A stretch of 64,000 bases of DNA from Jeotgalibacillus salarius. Its GTDB lineage: Bacteria; Bacillota; Bacilli; Bacillales; Jeotgalibacillaceae. The notes under the pieces are model-generated. The model was not told the origin of the DNA. It made no database searches and saw only the letters and a program-made list of their open reading frames with translations. The stretch is from contig NZ_SORX01000001.1 in the NCBI RefSeq assembly GCF_004405125.1, positions 62,001 to 126,000 on the forward strand. The letters run 5' to 3'. Below are positions 48,578 to 57,292 of the stretch, piece by piece. Each line of letters opens with the position of its first letter. Within the stretch, counting starts at the first letter, position 1. The translations under genes were made by a program, and so were the position numbers.

Positions 48578-49352
48578 TCGAGCTCCGCCGTCTGGTTTCG
48601 AGATTTCAATCCGACGTACCGGATCTGTTTTGTAAGTTCCCACAAGGAGATTTTTTCGAATCGACTGCCATTTGTGCAATAATTTGCGTTCTTAGGTTTT
48701 GAACGGGCGTAAGATCCGCGCCATGCCTTTCCTTATTACTCTCTATACGTTAGAGTGCGTCAGGCATATTCGGTTTTGACAGAATCGTGTTCATCAACAT
48801 CGCTGTTATTCTTTTCCTTAGCGTTTCACGTTTCCTCTTTCGATGGCAGCGCCTCACACTTCCACCAGCCCACACGGAATTCACCGCTACTTCTTGATAA
48901 ACAGCTCTTTTCAGATTGTCTGTGAGTCTCTCAGTTACCATGAACCAGATCGTGGCACTCTCTTGATTGTTCAGTCCTTCTCGGCTGTCTCAAGAAAATT
49001 TGGTATTATGACTTCAGCTGACTTCCTGGCGGTTCTACGGAGAATAGCTTATCCAGTTACCAAGTATACAAGGCATATCCGCCAAATCTCCCCGCGTAAG
49101 AGTGCAATCTTCCCTCCATCTATCCGCCTCATTTACTTTCTGTACCTCCGACAGTTTGGACTTTGTCTTGTTGAACAGACTTATCCAGTAAACAAGCTTT
49201 GTATGAGATTCGTGTTCCTCTAACCAGAGGTTTGTCGCCCGCTTCCTTCAGGTTCCAGGTCACCTCGGACACCCTTAAACTAAACTAACCAGTACAACTG
49301 CCTTGAGTGTTAGGGACTCTCATCCTATAGATTGCACCCATGCCAGGCGCAC
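48575..49352 (-). mobile_element. Decayed group IIC intron (5' ribozyme part)
   Basis: On the minus strand from 49352: GTGCGCCTGGCATGGGTGCA, ATAGGATGAGAGTCCC, AAGGGTGTCCGAGG, CTGAAGGAAGCGGGCG and GAGGAACACGAA in this order. These are the hallmark domain I elements of group IIC introns (as in the Oceanobacillus iheyensis intron). The 5' exon is a terminator hairpin plus a few bases, the normal target of IIC introns. Domains V-VI and nearly all of the RT are gone, so it cannot splice or move. Confidence 0.88.
48578..48691 (-). pseudogene. Group II intron reverse transcriptase, N-terminal fragment
   Basis: The frame ending at the TAA 48575-48577 reads HKWQSIRKNLLVGTYKTDP followed by VRRIEISKPDGGAR, the conserved region just before RT domain 1 of group II intron maturases (normally ..RRVEIPKPDGG-R-LGIPT). 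An upstream in-frame stop and the junction to the resolvase fragment leave only about 38 codons. Confidence 0.82.
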
Positions 49353-49388
49353 TCAAAAAAAGACAAGGATTAAATTCCTTGTCTTTTC
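49353..49388 (-). terminator. Terminator of the DUF262-ATPase operon and insertion site of the IIC intron; hairpin H1
   Basis: AGACAAGGA and TCCTTGTCT (9-bp stem, six-base loop, 49361-49384), then a T-run on the minus strand. Hairpin H2 (52667-52690) on the other side of the operon differs from its reverse complement in a single loop base. Confidence 0.82.
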
Positions 49389-49431
49389 CCTACCTTAATA
49401 AATGAACCATAAAAAGAATAGGATTATAGAT

Positions 49432-50289
49432 TTATCCATTATCGCTAATACTATGATCCGTTTCAAATCTTAAAACAATAAATGTATCTCCTTCTCTATA
49501 TCCGAAGCAACGAAACTTTTGACTTGTCCTGAATTTATATATCTGTTTACTTGAGTATGGAGTACCTAAAAACCAGTTATCTTTTTTTGCTGGTTGATAT
49601 TTTTTGAAATCTAATCCATCAGATCTCATAATTGCATCCCAATTCATTTCATTAAACATCTTAAAAGTAGAAATAAATGCTTTTTCCTCACTTTCTTCGA
49701 GAATACTAAAATCATATCCTTCTTCCAAGTATGCAAAAGATAAATTAGTTCCTTCGAATCTATGATTACAATAAACTCGAGCACCTATCACATTCTCTTC
49801 ATAAAGTAACTCACTAAAAGTAGTGAAATTTTGAATATTTATTAGATCAAAAGTACACCCATTTTTATTAACTTCAAGAATTTCTTTTGCAAAACGAGCA
49901 TTCGAGAATGACATAACTATTTTACTTCTTTCACAGGCTTCTGCAAGTGAATAACCACTTGTATTTGAAGTGAACTCGCATAAGTATTGATCCTTACTAT
50001 TATGTCTTTGGTCTTCATGCCAAAAAGAGGGATCTGACATTAGACTGTTTAATAATTGTTTGAATCTCCGAATTTCATTATTTGTTCTTGTTCTTCTATC
50101 CCTAAATGCATCATGGAGGTTTAGTTCTTTTGTCACCTTAAATGTGTATAGTTCTTGGTGTTTTAAAAAAGAAGCATTTGATTTTTCCATTAGTTTTTGT
50201 ATTTTTAATACTGATCTTAATGAATCATAAAACTCTTCCAAATTCCTGAAACTACCATCTAAAGAAAGTTCATTAATCAAAATCTCCAT
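49432..50289 (-). CDS. Unrecognised protein, third gene of the DUF262-ATPase operon
   Basis: About 285 residues, no membrane segment, no signal peptide. The C-terminal piece YKFRTSQKFRCFGYREGD followed by TFIVLRFETDHSISD resembles, by eye, the end of RelE-fold toxins, but no catalytic set can be assigned. The middle contains an Asn/Phe-rich segment (FDLINIQNFTTFSELL). The ATG at 50289 lies just before the ATPase stop region; an upstream in-frame ATG at 50310 overlaps the ATPase gene. Tight coupling to a DUF262 protein and an AAA ATPase suggests the effector or sensor of a defence system (inference). Confidence 0.7.
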   Translation of the reverse strand: MEILINELSLDGSFRNLEEFYDSLRSVLKIQKLMEKSNASFLKHQELYTFKVTKELNLHDAFRDRRTRTNNEIRRFKQLLNSLMSDPSFWHEDQRHNSKDQYLCEFTSNTSGYSLAEACERSKIVMSFSNARFAKEILEVNKNGCTFDLINIQNFTTFSELLYEENVIGARVYCNHRFEGTNLSFAYLEEGYDFSILEESEEKAFISTFKMFNEMNWDAIMRSDGLDFKKYQPAKKDNWFLGTPYSSKQIYKFRTSQKFRCFGYREGDTFIVLRFETDHSISDNG

Positions 50290-50290
50290 A

Positions 50291-51352
50291 CTATAACCCC
50301 AATAATTCATCTAAGTCGTCGTCAAACTGATCAAAGAGGCCATCTTGGTGATTTATGACATTACCATTATTATTAAACTCAATTCTCACAGAGTTTGTTA
50401 CCATTTCTTTATCGTCTATAGAGAAAAAGTATGTAGACACCTTCTCTTTAGATATATTTTTATTGTATATTGATTTTCGTACTCCATTAAAAATATGGTC
50501 ACTATGAGTTTCAATTATAAATCGTATACCTTTATCAGAAATAAAAGTTAAGAATTCAGTTAATTTAGATTGAGCGCGTGGATGTAAATGGATTTCTGGA
50601 TTTTCAATGATAATTAAATCGTCTTTTTTTGATGTTAATGCACTCACAAGTATTGCAACTATATAACTTAGGCCAGAACCAATATTTTTGGGTCTAACAT
50701 ATCGATTATTGACAGATAAAAATTTTGCTTTGACTTTATCAGTATCTTTTATATCTTCTGTGATTAACTCACTATTAACGATATGCTTTAGCCAATAATT
50801 CAATTGTAGCGCAAGAGTATAACCAACATTTTTATCCTTAATTAAGTATTCTTCAACCATTTTTTGTTTATTTGATTCATAAAAATCTATTGCATATTCT
50901 CCTAAAATTCCAAAGTCATTATTTTTTTCGAAATTTTTTCCATATAAGTCTTGTGAACCTATTCTTTTAGAAGATATGTAGTGAATTTTTTTATTCTTTT
51001 GGTTTAAATATCGGGTTAGTTCATTTTGATTTGGATTTATTTCACACTGAACAATTCCATCATCTTCAAAAAAATTAAGCGATAAATCTTCGAATTGAGA
51101 GCTTAATTTTATTGAAAAAGACTTTGCATTCTTAATAAAATTTCTTGCATCTGAAAACTCACCTAAAGAAACTAGCCTCCCATTTAGTGGAGAACGTCCA
51201 TCGTCCGTTATGTTTTGGATTGCTAATAATAGCGCTTGGATAACTGTAGATTTTCCAGCAGAATTCATGCCTACAAGTAATGTAAAATTGTTTAATTCCA
51301 ATGAAGTCTCATCAAAACTCTTCAGTCCATTAATCGTTAAATTTGTTATCAT
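50291..51352 (-). CDS. AAA/ABC-type ATPase (DUF3696, OLD-like family)
   Basis: 353 residues. Walker A GMNSAGKS (28-35), signature-like NIGSGLSYIVAILVSAL, Walker B LIIIENPEIHLHPRAQSKL, switch IETHSDHIFNGV, and a C-terminal GLFDQFDDDLDELLGL typical of the DUF3696 tail. There is no Toprim domain, unlike OLD or Gabija GajA. It overlaps the DUF262 gene by 23 bases. Expected to act as an ATP-dependent sensor or motor with its two neighbours. Confidence 0.87.
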   Translation of the reverse strand: MITNLTINGLKSFDETSLELNNFTLLVGMNSAGKSTVIQALLLAIQNITDDGRSPLNGRLVSLGEFSDARNFIKNAKSFSIKLSSQFEDLSLNFFEDDGIVQCEINPNQNELTRYLNQKNKKIHYISSKRIGSQDLYGKNFEKNNDFGILGEYAIDFYESNKQKMVEEYLIKDKNVGYTLALQLNYWLKHIVNSELITEDIKDTDKVKAKFLSVNNRYVRPKNIGSGLSYIVAILVSALTSKKDDLIIIENPEIHLHPRAQSKLTEFLTFISDKGIRFIIETHSDHIFNGVRKSIYNKNISKEKVSTYFFSIDDKEMVTNSVRIEFNNNGNVINHQDGLFDQFDDDLDELLGL

Positions 51353-52490
51353 GTAAAAGCCTCTCCTTTAAATCATCAAACATACTAAATACATCTGGAA
51401 TAACAACTCCACGCCCCCTATCGTCGGTAAGTAATTTATTTAATTCTTTTGTAGATAATAATTGATTACACATATCCTTTAAACATTCCTTATTTTCAAT
51501 ACAATAATTCTGATCAAAATGCGCAAATAAATAACCAAATGCTTCAAAAAGTATCATATTTATTGGATTTTTTTTATCACTATTGGACAATCTTCTAAAA
51601 GATGAATCCTTTCCAAACACTATAAAGTTATTTTGCATTGTATTCATAAATAAATCGGTTAAATATTCGATTTTGTTATCATTGCACTTGTTTAGGTACT
51701 CCATAGATTTCCCTAGAAACTCATCAATATCATTCTTATATTCAATTGGAGAACCATTAGGATCTAGAAGTAGACCTTTTCTCCATAAGTAAAAAGAAAT
51801 AAATCTTAAAACTAAGTAACGGTCCTTCATTCTTGTAGAATTTATAGAATTACTGGTCACAAATTTAAATATATCTAGTTGAACAAGATTTCTAAGTAAA
51901 GTGGTTGATTTTCCTTGATACAGTGCATTTCTCATTTCTTGATTATTTAAAGGGGTTCCACCTCGATTAACCCTATCAAATATATCGAATTTTATTCTAT
52001 CCGGTGTTGGAGGTTTAATCACTTGTGCAATTATCTGAAAGTCCTCTAAATTTGCCTTCATCTTTTCTTCAAGTTCTTTAAAGTGTAAACCATTTAACGA
52101 ATTCAATACTTTTAGATTTTTTAATTTAAATTCATTATTTAAAAAAGAAAAAAAAGTGGTTAACCGTTGACGTCCATCAATAACGACTAATTCTCCATCT
52201 TTTGTTTCATTCAAATAAAATATAGGAAGTGGTATTCCCATTAAAACAGACTCAATTAACTCTGATTGCTGATCCTTTATCCAAACTACCTCTCTTTGAA
52301 AATCAGGATCTAATATCAATTGTTCCCTTAAATATTTCCTATTCAATTCATAAACAGAATATTGACTTCTTTCAACTTTTATATTTGCTTCAGGATAAAT
52401 ATTATGTTCTTCATTCGAGATAGTAACATCTATTAATTGATCGTCTTCTGTTTCAAAGTTTTCTAAACCTTCAAGTATTCCATCCTCCAT
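51330..52490 (-). CDS. DUF262 (ParB/sulfiredoxin-fold) protein without HNH domain
   Basis: 386 residues. The N-terminal DUF262 domain is clear: YELNRKYLREQLILDPDFQR (residues 47-66), GIPLPIFYL (85-93) and the nucleotide-binding motif DGRQRLTT (105-112), then FDIFDRVNRGGTPLNNQEMRNALY. In GmrS/SspE-type enzymes this domain hydrolyses NTPs and is followed by DUF1524 (HNH nuclease); here the remaining 200 residues show no HxxP/HNH motif. First gene of the operon, preceded by a 36-codon ORF and hairpin H2. Confidence 0.88.
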   Translation of the reverse strand: MEDGILEGLENFETEDDQLIDVTISNEEHNIYPEANIKVERSQYSVYELNRKYLREQLILDPDFQREVVWIKDQQSELIESVLMGIPLPIFYLNETKDGELVVIDGRQRLTTFFSFLNNEFKLKNLKVLNSLNGLHFKELEEKMKANLEDFQIIAQVIKPPTPDRIKFDIFDRVNRGGTPLNNQEMRNALYQGKSTTLLRNLVQLDIFKFVTSNSINSTRMKDRYLVLRFISFYLWRKGLLLDPNGSPIEYKNDIDEFLGKSMEYLNKCNDNKIEYLTDLFMNTMQNNFIVFGKDSSFRRLSNSDKKNPINMILFEAFGYLFAHFDQNYCIENKECLKDMCNQLLSTKELNKLLTDDRGRGVVIPDVFSMFDDLKERLLHDNKFND

Positions 52491-52885
52491 ATTAACCTCA
52501 TCCTTTTACCTTTATTTTAGGACTAATAATATTTAGTATCTCCATATGTATGTGTAAACTAAATAAATTTGATGAAATTTAACAATAATCGGTATATTAA
52601 TTATATCAAAAAACAAGAATGTTCATTATTATAACCAAACTTTATTACATAATAGCAATAATAATAAGACAAGGAAATTAATCCTTGTCTAGGTTTGTGA
52701 AATAATTTAATCTTTTTCTTTATTAATTCTGTCATAAAAAATATTAACTCTTTCCTTTTAAATAATCGTTCGTCTGATGTATATTGATAATAAATACAGT
52801 GGAAGTAAAACCCATTTATTCATTTTCTTCTTAAAGTAGACTTTATAATTAATTCGTTGACTTCATTTAGAAAGAGCTAAAATAA
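52491..52885. other. AT-rich region upstream of the DUF262 operon
   Basis: Contains hairpin H2 at 52667-52690 and otherwise very AT-rich sequence. The operon promoter must lie between H2 and 52490; several TATAAT-like boxes occur and none is convincing. Confidence 0.4.
52667..52690 (-). repeat. Hairpin H2, near-duplicate of the operon terminator H1
   Basis: AGACAAGGA, AATTAA, TCCTTGTCT: a 9-bp perfect stem with six-base loop. On the minus strand it is followed by TATTATTATT, so it can act as a weak terminator. Compared with H1 in inverted alignment, 23 of 24 bases agree. Confidence 0.7.
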
Positions 52886-52996
52886 TCATTTAGTTTTGTT
52901 TAAACTGGATTGGATCATCTCTACTTCCTGTAATGCCTTACTGAGTTCACGTATCTTTTTGTTGGATTGGACTTTTACAATTGACTCTGAAGCCAT
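52886..52996 (-). CDS. 36-residue ORF next to the ssrA junction
   Basis: ATG at 52996 with AAGGAGG 8-14 bases upstream, encoding MASESIVKVQSNKKIRELSK and ending MIQSSLNKTK: a charged amphipathic helix with leucine spacing, possibly coiled coil. No family recognised. It lies about 105 bases from the ssrA repeat inside the island and may belong to the element's maintenance functions or be the start of a lost gene. Confidence 0.5.
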   Translation of the reverse strand: MASESIVKVQSNKKIRELSKALQEVEMIQSSLNKTK

Positions 52997-53101
52997 GTTG
53001 TCTTCCTCCTTCTTACACATACAATCACAGCCCTTCAACATACGCTGCCATTAATATGTGATCTTATGAGTTCATTATACCATTGAACTTGCTTTTAAAA
53101 C

Positions 53102-53128
53102 CAAATAAAAAACCACCAAATATATATT
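53102..53128 (-). terminator. Terminator of ssrA
   Basis: The 3' CCACCAAAT of tmRNA pairs with ATTTGGTGG, followed by a T-run. The same structure is kept in the displaced copy. Confidence 0.82.
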
Positions 53129-53234
53129 TGGTGGAGACGGTGGGAGTCGAACCCACGTCCAGAAACTTCAATACTTAAGCTTCTACGAGCGTAGTCAGCC
53201 TATTCGCATTTCACCGTAACTTATGCCAACTGAC
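53102..53234 (-). repeat. Island attachment site (proximal): ssrA 3' end and terminator, direct repeat
   Basis: The copy that completes the working tmRNA gene. Paired with 42534-42666 (130/133 identity). Mismatches fall only in the terminator loop. Confidence 0.95.
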
Positions 53235-53486
53235 AGGCGTCCGAACGGCTAACCTGATTAGTCTCTTCAGGCTGCTTCAGGTGGTAGCAGACTGCGTATC
53301 CCACTATAAGTGAACCTCAGGCAGGTCTACATGGGTGATAGACAAGTGAGGCCTCAAGTGCTTATTAGGCAGCTAGAGCGTAATCTTGTTTGTTGTTAAC
53401 TATTTTTGTTGACGTTGATGACGGAGACGATCCCTCCGACTCGCAACTCAAGCTCGAACCATTCCTGTCGAATCCGTAACGTCCCC
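53129..53486 (-). ncRNA. ssrA: Transfer-messenger RNA (tmRNA)
   Basis: Rescues stalled ribosomes by tagging the nascent peptide. The 5' end GGGGACGTTACGGATTCGAC and the 3' end GTTCGACTCCCACCGTCTCCACCA form the alanyl-tRNA-like domain; CCA is encoded. The tag frame (53365-53397) ends TAC GCT CTA GCT GCC TAA, so the tag is ...YALAA, most simply NNKQDYALAA if translation resumes after TAGTT; the exact resume codon is my inference. Length 358. Directly downstream of smpB. Confidence 0.97.
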
Positions 53487-53572
53487 ATGATAAGGATGAA
53501 TCAGGCATACACCTGGTTCAGTACGGGATCCGGATAGTATCCGGTTGTCCTGCCGCTTTAACGGCATAATCT

Positions 53573-53600
53573 ATTATAACATACTAACGTCTTTTTTCAA
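53573..53600 (-). promoter_or_regulatory. Promoter of ssrA
   Basis: TTGAAA (53595-53600), 16 bases, TATAAT (53573-53578), with TATG just before the -10. It sits right after the smpB stop and implies a 5' leader of about 75 bases with two small GC hairpins that is removed by processing. Confidence 0.7.
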
Positions 53601-53610
53601 CTGGAACAAC

Positions 53611-54075
53611 CTACCTCTGACGATCTTTCAATGCACGTGCGACTTCCCGCTGCGCGTCCTTCTTCTTCAACGTTTCACGCTTATCATATTTCTTTTTACC
53701 TTTACCAATTCCAATCAGAACTTTTGCATATCCATCTTTCAGATACATTTTCAATGGAACAACTGAATAGCCCTGCTGCTTTGTTAAACCTATTAACTTA
53801 TTAATCTGCTGTTTATGCAAAAGCAGCTTTCTTTCACGCAGCGGATCGTGATTATAACGGTTACCTTCCTCATAAGGGCTGATGTGCGCGTTATTTAAAA
53901 ACACTTCTCCGTTACTGATACGCGCAAAAGAATCCTTCAAATTCACTCGTCCTCTGCGAATCGATTTGATTTCAGTTCCCTGAAGCACAATTCCCGCTTC
54001 AAAAGTTTCTTCAATAAAATAGTCATGACGCGCTTTTTTATTTTGCGCAAGAACTCTACCTTCTCCTTTAGGCAT
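53611..54075 (-). CDS. smpB: tmRNA-binding protein SmpB
   Basis: Partner of tmRNA in trans-translation. 154 residues with the family blocks [63 protein letters not shown] and a basic C-terminal tail ([20 protein letters not shown]) that enters the mRNA channel. It lies between rnr and ssrA. Confidence 0.97.
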   Translation of the reverse strand: MPKGEGRVLAQNKKARHDYFIEETFEAGIVLQGTEIKSIRRGRVNLKDSFARISNGEVFLNNAHISPYEEGNRYNHDPLRERKLLLHKQQINKLIGLTKQQGYSVVPLKMYLKDGYAKVLIGIGKGKKKYDKRETLKKKDAQREVARALKDRQR

Positions 54076-54128
54076 CTGTTACATCCTCCCCGACAAAAGG
54101 CAGAAGGGTCAAAGCTGACCCCTGCACC

Positions 54129-56435
54129 TTACTTTCTTTTCTTCTTTTTATTCTTCTTGTTCTTCGGAGCGCCTTTGTAAAATTTCTTTTTGTCTCCCTT
54201 ACCGCCGTCATCACGTTTGCGGTTTTTCTTATCACGTCCGGCTTTGCCTCGGCTGTCAACTACACGCGCTGTTTCTCTGCGAACTCTTGGTGTGCCTTTC
54301 ATACCCACGATTTCGAAATCAATTGCGCGCTCGTCTTTATTCACGTTTACAACACGAATTGAAATTTCATCGCCGATTCTGAATACGTTGCCTGTCCGCT
54401 CACCGATCATCGCCATATGACGCTCATCAAAGCGGTAATAATCATCTGTCATGTAGCTGACGTGCACTAGACCTTCAATTGTATTGGACAGCTCAACGAA
54501 AATACCGAAGTTTGTCACAGATGAAATCACGCCGTCAAACTCTTCACCGATCTTGTCCATCATGTACTCAGCTTTTTTCAGTTCATCCGTTTCACGCTCT
54601 GCGTCAACAGCACGTCTTTCACGTCCTGATGTATGCGCAGCAGTTTCCGGCAATTGTTCTGCCCATCTTTGCTGTGTTTTTTCATCTACCTTATGATTAA
54701 TCAGATACGTTCTGATCAGGCGATGCACAATTAAGTCTGGATAACGTCTGATTGGCGATGTGAAATGTGTATAAAAATCAGTCGCCAGACCAAAGTGACC
54801 AAGGCTGTTATCATCATATTTTGCCTGCTGCATTGAGCGAAGCATCATTGTGGAAATGACCATTTCCTCAGGGGTTCCCTGGATGTCATCAATGATTTCC
54901 TGCAGCGCTCTCGGATGAATTTCATTACCTGTTCCTTTTACCGTAATACCGAAATTCGTAATAAACTCGAAGAAACGTTCCAGCTTCTCAGCCTTCGGAT
55001 CCTCGTGAATACGGTAAATAAACGGCAGGTTCATCCAGTGGAAATGTTCAGCGACTGTCTCGTTGGCAGCAAGCATAAATTCTTCAATCAGTTTTTCACC
55101 GACAGAACGCTCACGAATACCAATTTCAGTTGGATTACCTTCTTCATCTACAAGCACTTTAGCTTCTTTAAAATCAAAATCAATCGCACCACGGCCAAAA
55201 CGCTTACCGCGTAGAATCGCTGCGAGCTTCTCCATGTCCTGGAACATCGGTACAAGCGGCTCATACTTTTCAATCAGCGCTTCATCTTCATCGACCAGAA
55301 TTTTATTGACATCCGTATATGTCATTCGTTCATTCGTACGGATCACACTCTGGAAAATTTCATGTTTAATGACGCCGCCGTTCTGATCAATCTCCATTTC
55401 ACATGAAAGTGTCAGTCGGTCGACTTTAGGATTGAGTGAGCAGATCCCGTTTGACAGGCGGTGTGGAATCATTGGGATGACACGGTCCACCAGGTAAACG
55501 CTTGTCCCGCGGTCGTAGGCTTCCTCATCAATTGGAGAACCTTCCGTAACATAGTGACTGACATCAGCGATATGAACACCAAGCTGATAGTTGCCATTGT
55601 CCAATTTCTTCAGTGAAATGGCATCATCAAGGTCTTTTGCATCTGCACCGTCAATCGTCACCGTGGTTTCTTCACGCAGGTCACGGCGGTCCTTCAAATC
55701 AGCCGGGTCAATCTCATCAGGCACTTCATTCGCCTGCTGGATCACTTCATCCGGGAACTCGATAGTAATACCATGCTTATGGATGATTGATAAAATATCA
55801 ACGCCCGGGTCGTTTTTATGGCCGAGGATTTGAATGACTTCCCCTTCAGCACTGTTGCGTCCATCAGGATATGCCGTAATTTCCACAATCACTTTGTGCC
55901 CTTCGACCGCACCTTTGCTCGCGTTTTTCGGAACAAAAATATCACTCGTCATTTTTTTATCATCCGGCATGACAAAACCGAAATTTTTACTTTCTGTATA
56001 AGTCCCGACGACCTGTTTCGTCTTGCGCTCAAGAATCCGTACAACCGTACCTTCTTCACGGTCCCCTTTAGATTCACTTGATACGCGGACCATGACTTTG
56101 TCACCGTGCATCGCATGCGCAGACTCATTAGGCGGAATAAACACATCTTTTCTGCCAGGCTCATCCGGAATTAAAAATGCAAAGCCTTTTGCGTGTCCGG
56201 AAAGTGTTCCACGGACCAGGTTCATTTTCTCCGGAAGTCCATACCGGTTACTGCGCGTTCTGACGATTTCACCTTTTTCCTCTAAAATCACAAGTGACTT
56301 TACCAGGGCTTTAAATTCAACCGCATCATCAATCTCAAATGCTTCCTCAAATTCCTGCACAGTCAGCGGCTTATAAGCCTCTTCACGCATATACGTGAGC
56401 AGTTTGTCTTTCATCTTCATCACCGAATCTTCCAT
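54129..56435 (-). CDS. rnr: Ribonuclease R
   Basis: A processive 3'-5' exoribonuclease of the RNB family, 768 residues: N-terminal winged helix, two cold-shock domains, RNB catalytic domain with the acidic cluster [14 protein letters not shown] and [28 protein letters not shown]1 domain ([19 protein letters not shown]), and a Lys-rich tail. GGAGGG 6 bases ahead of the ATG at 56435 sets the start over the upstream one at 56450. In Bacillus it acts with SmpB-tmRNA on non-stop mRNAs. Confidence 0.96.
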   Translation of the reverse strand: MEDSVMKMKDKLLTYMREEAYKPLTVQEFEEAFEIDDAVEFKALVKSLVILEEKGEIVRTRSNRYGLPEKMNLVRGTLSGHAKGFAFLIPDEPGRKDVFIPPNESAHAMHGDKVMVRVSSESKGDREEGTVVRILERKTKQVVGTYTESKNFGFVMPDDKKMTSDIFVPKNASKGAVEGHKVIVEITAYPDGRNSAEGEVIQILGHKNDPGVDILSIIHKHGITIEFPDEVIQQANEVPDEIDPADLKDRRDLREETTVTIDGADAKDLDDAISLKKLDNGNYQLGVHIADVSHYVTEGSPIDEEAYDRGTSVYLVDRVIPMIPHRLSNGICSLNPKVDRLTLSCEMEIDQNGGVIKHEIFQSVIRTNERMTYTDVNKILVDEDEALIEKYEPLVPMFQDMEKLAAILRGKRFGRGAIDFDFKEAKVLVDEEGNPTEIGIRERSVGEKLIEEFMLAANETVAEHFHWMNLPFIYRIHEDPKAEKLERFFEFITNFGITVKGTGNEIHPRALQEIIDDIQGTPEEMVISTMMLRSMQQAKYDDNSLGHFGLATDFYTHFTSPIRRYPDLIVHRLIRTYLINHKVDEKTQQRWAEQLPETAAHTSGRERRAVDAERETDELKKAEYMMDKIGEEFDGVISSVTNFGIFVELSNTIEGLVHVSYMTDDYYRFDERHMAMIGERTGNVFRIGDEISIRVVNVNKDERAIDFEIVGMKGTPRVRRETARVVDSRGKAGRDKKNRKRDDGGKGDKKKFYKGAPKNKKNKKKKRK

Positions 56436-56459
56436 CAGCGATCCCTCCATTTTCAGCTG

Positions 56460-57212
56460 TTATTTTTCAACTGACCAGTCAAGGGAATCAAGAAACTCCA
56501 GCACATCTTCATGCAGCTGTTCCTTCTCTTTATCAAGCGTAATCACGTGGCCTGACTCCTCATACCATTTCAGCTTCTTCTGATCAGTTTCGATGCCTTC
56601 AAAGATAATATTTGCTGAATCTGTATTAATCATGTGATCATGTCTTCCCTGCACAACAAAAGTCGGCGTGTAGATCATGTCCACAGAATTTCTCACATCA
56701 CCGATTAACTCCTGAAGTGCCTTCAGCGTATTCATCGGCGTCTTTTCAAATTCCTTCATTTCAGCTTCAATCTGATCTTCATCTTTTTTCTCATACTTTT
56801 TAAATTCGCGGGCGTACTCTAAAACTCCTTTGTACATCACTTCTTCACTCTTAATGTACATCGGCGCACACATTGTCACGATACCCTTTACAGGAACAGT
56901 GTAACCTAACTTAAGTGAAAATACGCCTCCAAGTGAAAGTCCGGCAACTGCAATTTCTTCATAGCCCTGACTTTTCAAATGTTCGTACCCTTCCTCAACA
57001 TCTTTCCACCAGTCTTTCGGTCCGGTTTTAACCAGTTCCTCAGGTGGCACGCCGTGTCCTTTATAGTGAGGGGCGTGAGATGTATAACCATTCTTTTCTA
57101 AAAAGCGGCCAAGCATTCTGACATCGGAAGAATTTCCTGTAAATCCGTGCAGCAGCAAAACCGCTCTCTTCCCGCCTTCAAATGTAAAAGGTTTAGGTAA
57201 ATTCAATTTCAT
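56460..57212 (-). CDS. est: Carboxylesterase (Est30/YvaK family)
   Basis: A 250-residue alpha/beta hydrolase. Nucleophile elbow GLSLGG (Ser about 94), oxyanion HGFTGNSSD near residue 22, acid Asp in [10 protein letters not shown] and His in [10 protein letters not shown]. Homologous to Geobacillus Est30, a short-chain carboxylesterase. Located 24 bases upstream of rnr in the secG-est-rnr-smpB-ssrA block conserved in Bacillaceae. Confidence 0.93.
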   Translation of the reverse strand: MKLNLPKPFTFEGGKRAVLLLHGFTGNSSDVRMLGRFLEKNGYTSHAPHYKGHGVPPEELVKTGPKDWWKDVEEGYEHLKSQGYEEIAVAGLSLGGVFSLKLGYTVPVKGIVTMCAPMYIKSEEVMYKGVLEYAREFKKYEKKDEDQIEAEMKEFEKTPMNTLKALQELIGDVRNSVDMIYTPTFVVQGRHDHMINTDSANIIFEGIETDQKKLKWYEESGHVITLDKEKEQLHEDVLEFLDSLDWSVEK

Positions 57213-57292
57213 TTTCCGTCACTCCAATTGCAAATTCATCTTGTTCTATTTTAGTAGAAAACGCGCCGGAAAGCTATTAGAGCGCATTGTTC

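Larger units (their letters stand above)
42534..53234. mobile_element. Genomic island integrated in the ssrA (tmRNA) 3' end, carrying defence-type genes
   Basis: About 10.6 kb bounded by 133-bp direct repeats of the ssrA 3' end and terminator. The interior is clearly more AT-rich than the host, lacks both host repeat families, and breaks an otherwise vertical gene neighbourhood. Cargo: a TIR-like gene, an ABC-3C system, resolvase and group IIC intron remnants, and a DUF262-ATPase operon. ssrA is a well-known integration target. No tyrosine or intact serine integrase is visible, so the element is probably decayed or mobilised in trans. Confidence 0.92.

Noticed and set aside
48130-48645. Intact serine integrase for the island
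   Set aside because: The catalytic N-terminal domain is missing and the first 23 residues come from out-of-frame RT sequence.
48750-48941. 63-residue minus-strand ORF and the 126-residue plus-strand ORF at 48843-49223
   Set aside because: Both lie in conserved group II intron ribozyme sequence, so they are not coding.
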